Source: Stenotrophomonas maltophilia (lineage in GTDB: Bacteria > Pseudomonadota > Gammaproteobacteria > Xanthomonadales > Xanthomonadaceae). Taken from it: 64,000 bases of DNA. Both the position numbers and the translations under genes were made by a program. Location: NCBI RefSeq assembly GCF_002799245.1, contig NZ_NEQV01000001.1, positions 675,000-738,999 on the forward strand. Direction: 5' to 3'. Of the stretch, positions 63,278 through 64,000 are shown in pieces. The notes beneath the pieces are model-generated. The model was given only the letters and a program-made list of their open reading frames with translations, made no database searches and had not been told where the DNA came from. The first letter of the stretch is position 1. Every line of letters begins with the position of its first letter.

Positions 63278-64000
63278 ATGGCGCAGCAAACGATGAAGGC
63301 CCTGGTCAAGCGCGAAGCGGCCAAGGGCATCTGGCTGGAAGAAGTTCCGGTTCCGACCCCGGGCCCGAACGAGGTCCTGATCAAGCTGGAGAAGACCGCG
63401 ATCTGCGGTACCGACCTGCACATCTACCTGTGGGACGAGTGGAGCCAGCGCACGATCAAGCCGGGCCTGACCATCGGCCATGAATTTGTCGGCCGCATTG
63501 CCGGAATCGGCCCGGGCGTGACCGGCTACGAGATCGGCCAGCGCGTCTCGGCCGAAGGCCATATCGTCTGCGGTCATTGCCGCAATTGCCGTGGCGGCCG
63601 CCCGCACCTGTGCCCGAACACTGTCGGCATCGGCGTCAACGTCAACGGTGCCTTTGCCGAATACATGGTGATGCCGGCCAGCAACCTGTGGCCGATTCCG
63701 GACCAGATCCCGTCGGAACTGGCCGCCTTCTTCGACCCGTACGGCAACGCTGCGCACTGCGCACTGGAATTCGACGTGATCGGTGAAGACGTGCTGATCA
63801 CCGGCGCGGGCCCGATCGGCATCATCGCCGCCGGCATCTGCAAGCACATCGGTGCGCGCAACGTGGTGGTGACCGACGTCAACGACTTCCGCCTGAAGCT
63901 GGCCGCCGACATGGGCGCCACCCGCGTGGTCAACGTCGCCAACCAGTCGCTGAAGGACGTGATGAAGGAACTGCACATGGAGGGCTTCGACGTGGGCCTG
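63278..64000 (+). CDS. tdh: L-threonine 3-dehydrogenase, C-terminus outside window
   Basis: The first 241 codons of a zinc-dependent medium-chain dehydrogenase. The sequence [21 protein letters not shown] follows within the first residues. Catalytic-zinc region [16 protein letters not shown] with Cys and downstream IGHEFVG; structural-zinc cysteines in [19 protein letters not shown]-binding [12 protein letters not shown]. It oxidises threonine to 2-amino-3-ketobutyrate, the first step toward glycine. In-frame ATGs at 63263, 63278 and 63293 are all possible; the family commonly starts at the last (MKAL). None has a clear ribosome site, consistent with a short or absent leader. It is divergent from the S46 gene. 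Confidence 0.93.
   Translation, partial: MAQQTMKALVKREAAKGIWLEEVPVPTPGPNEVLIKLEKTAICGTDLHIYLWDEWSQRTIKPGLTIGHEFVGRIAGIGPGVTGYEIGQRVSAEGHIVCGHCRNCRGGRPHLCPNTVGIGVNVNGAFAEYMVMPASNLWPIPDQIPSELAAFFDPYGNAAHCALEFDVIGEDVLITGAGPIGIIAAGICKHIGARNVVVTDVNDFRLKLAADMGATRVVNVANQSLKDVMKELHMEGFDVGL

Noticed and set aside
62990-63976. Extension of the S46 peptidase frame to a total of 1049 codons.
   Set aside because: The added part is antisense to tdh and upstream of a clear signal peptide start; the 720-residue form matches the family length.

Overview
The window is a high-GC gammaproteobacterial chromosome segment, most likely Stenotrophomonas (S. maltophilia group) or a close relative in Xanthomonadaceae. 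The clues are the core gene content, the gene order, and many intergenic palindromes that begin with GTAG, which look like the SMAG repeats known from S. maltophilia. I saw no insertion sequence, integrase, prophage gene, CRISPR array or rRNA operon. This is core chromosome with accessory patches of surface proteins and repeats.

Left end (1-7.1 kb, minus): the N-terminal 2263 codons of a giant type V autotransporter made largely of a glycine-rich repeat. At 7.1-11.4 kb there is a sugE/gdx guanidinium exporter with a guanidine-II riboswitch, the 4.5S SRP RNA, and an envelope group: kdkA, a metallo-beta-lactamase-fold protein and a DUF4440 protein in one overlapping unit, divergent from a family 9 glycosyltransferase, then a DUF6165 protein. 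At 11.5-13.4 kb an HxlR regulator with a palindromic operator overlaps a FabF-type ketoacyl synthase gene. At 13.6-18.5 kb follow tRNA-Ser, a PP2C phosphatase, and the block dnaQ-rnhA-methyltransferase divergent from gloB-mltD.

At 18.7-28.3 kb lies the protein quality-control block, all minus: tig-clpP-clpX-lon-hupB, tRNA-Val, four tRNA-Asp copies and ppiD. At 28.2-31.1 kb are tRNA genes for Leu, Lys (two), His, Arg and Pro, around a short tandem-repeat region and an exported BPL_N-like protein. At 31.3-37.6 kb are a Bax1-I family membrane protein, a flavin reductase-like protein, a TauE/SafE permease, a LysR regulator, an exported isochorismatase-like hydrolase, NAD-type isocitrate dehydrogenase, an AhpD-like protein and glutaredoxin.

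At 37.6-45.3 kb bepA is followed by the phosphate block phoB-phoR-ppk-ppx, with a good Pho box in front of phoB; sensing of phosphate and synthesis and breakdown of polyphosphate are therefore physically linked. At 45.6-54.3 kb come a large TonB-dependent receptor, an overlapping GT4 glycosyltransferase/PAP2 pair, lpxH, a secreted metzincin and an isolated DUF2235 (Tle1-like) lipase-fold protein. The right end (54.3-64 kb) holds a DUF455 ferritin-like protein, purF-cvpA-SPOR protein-folC, a histidine phosphatase, an S46 dipeptidyl peptidase of DPP7 type and the start of tdh.

I see no wholly new defence or mobile system. The best leads are the variant guanidine-II riboswitch, the isolated DUF2235 protein, the operator-controlled HxlR/FabF pair, the exported BPL_N protein with a CPGC motif, and the tandem repeat that carries copies of half a tRNA-Lys terminator.
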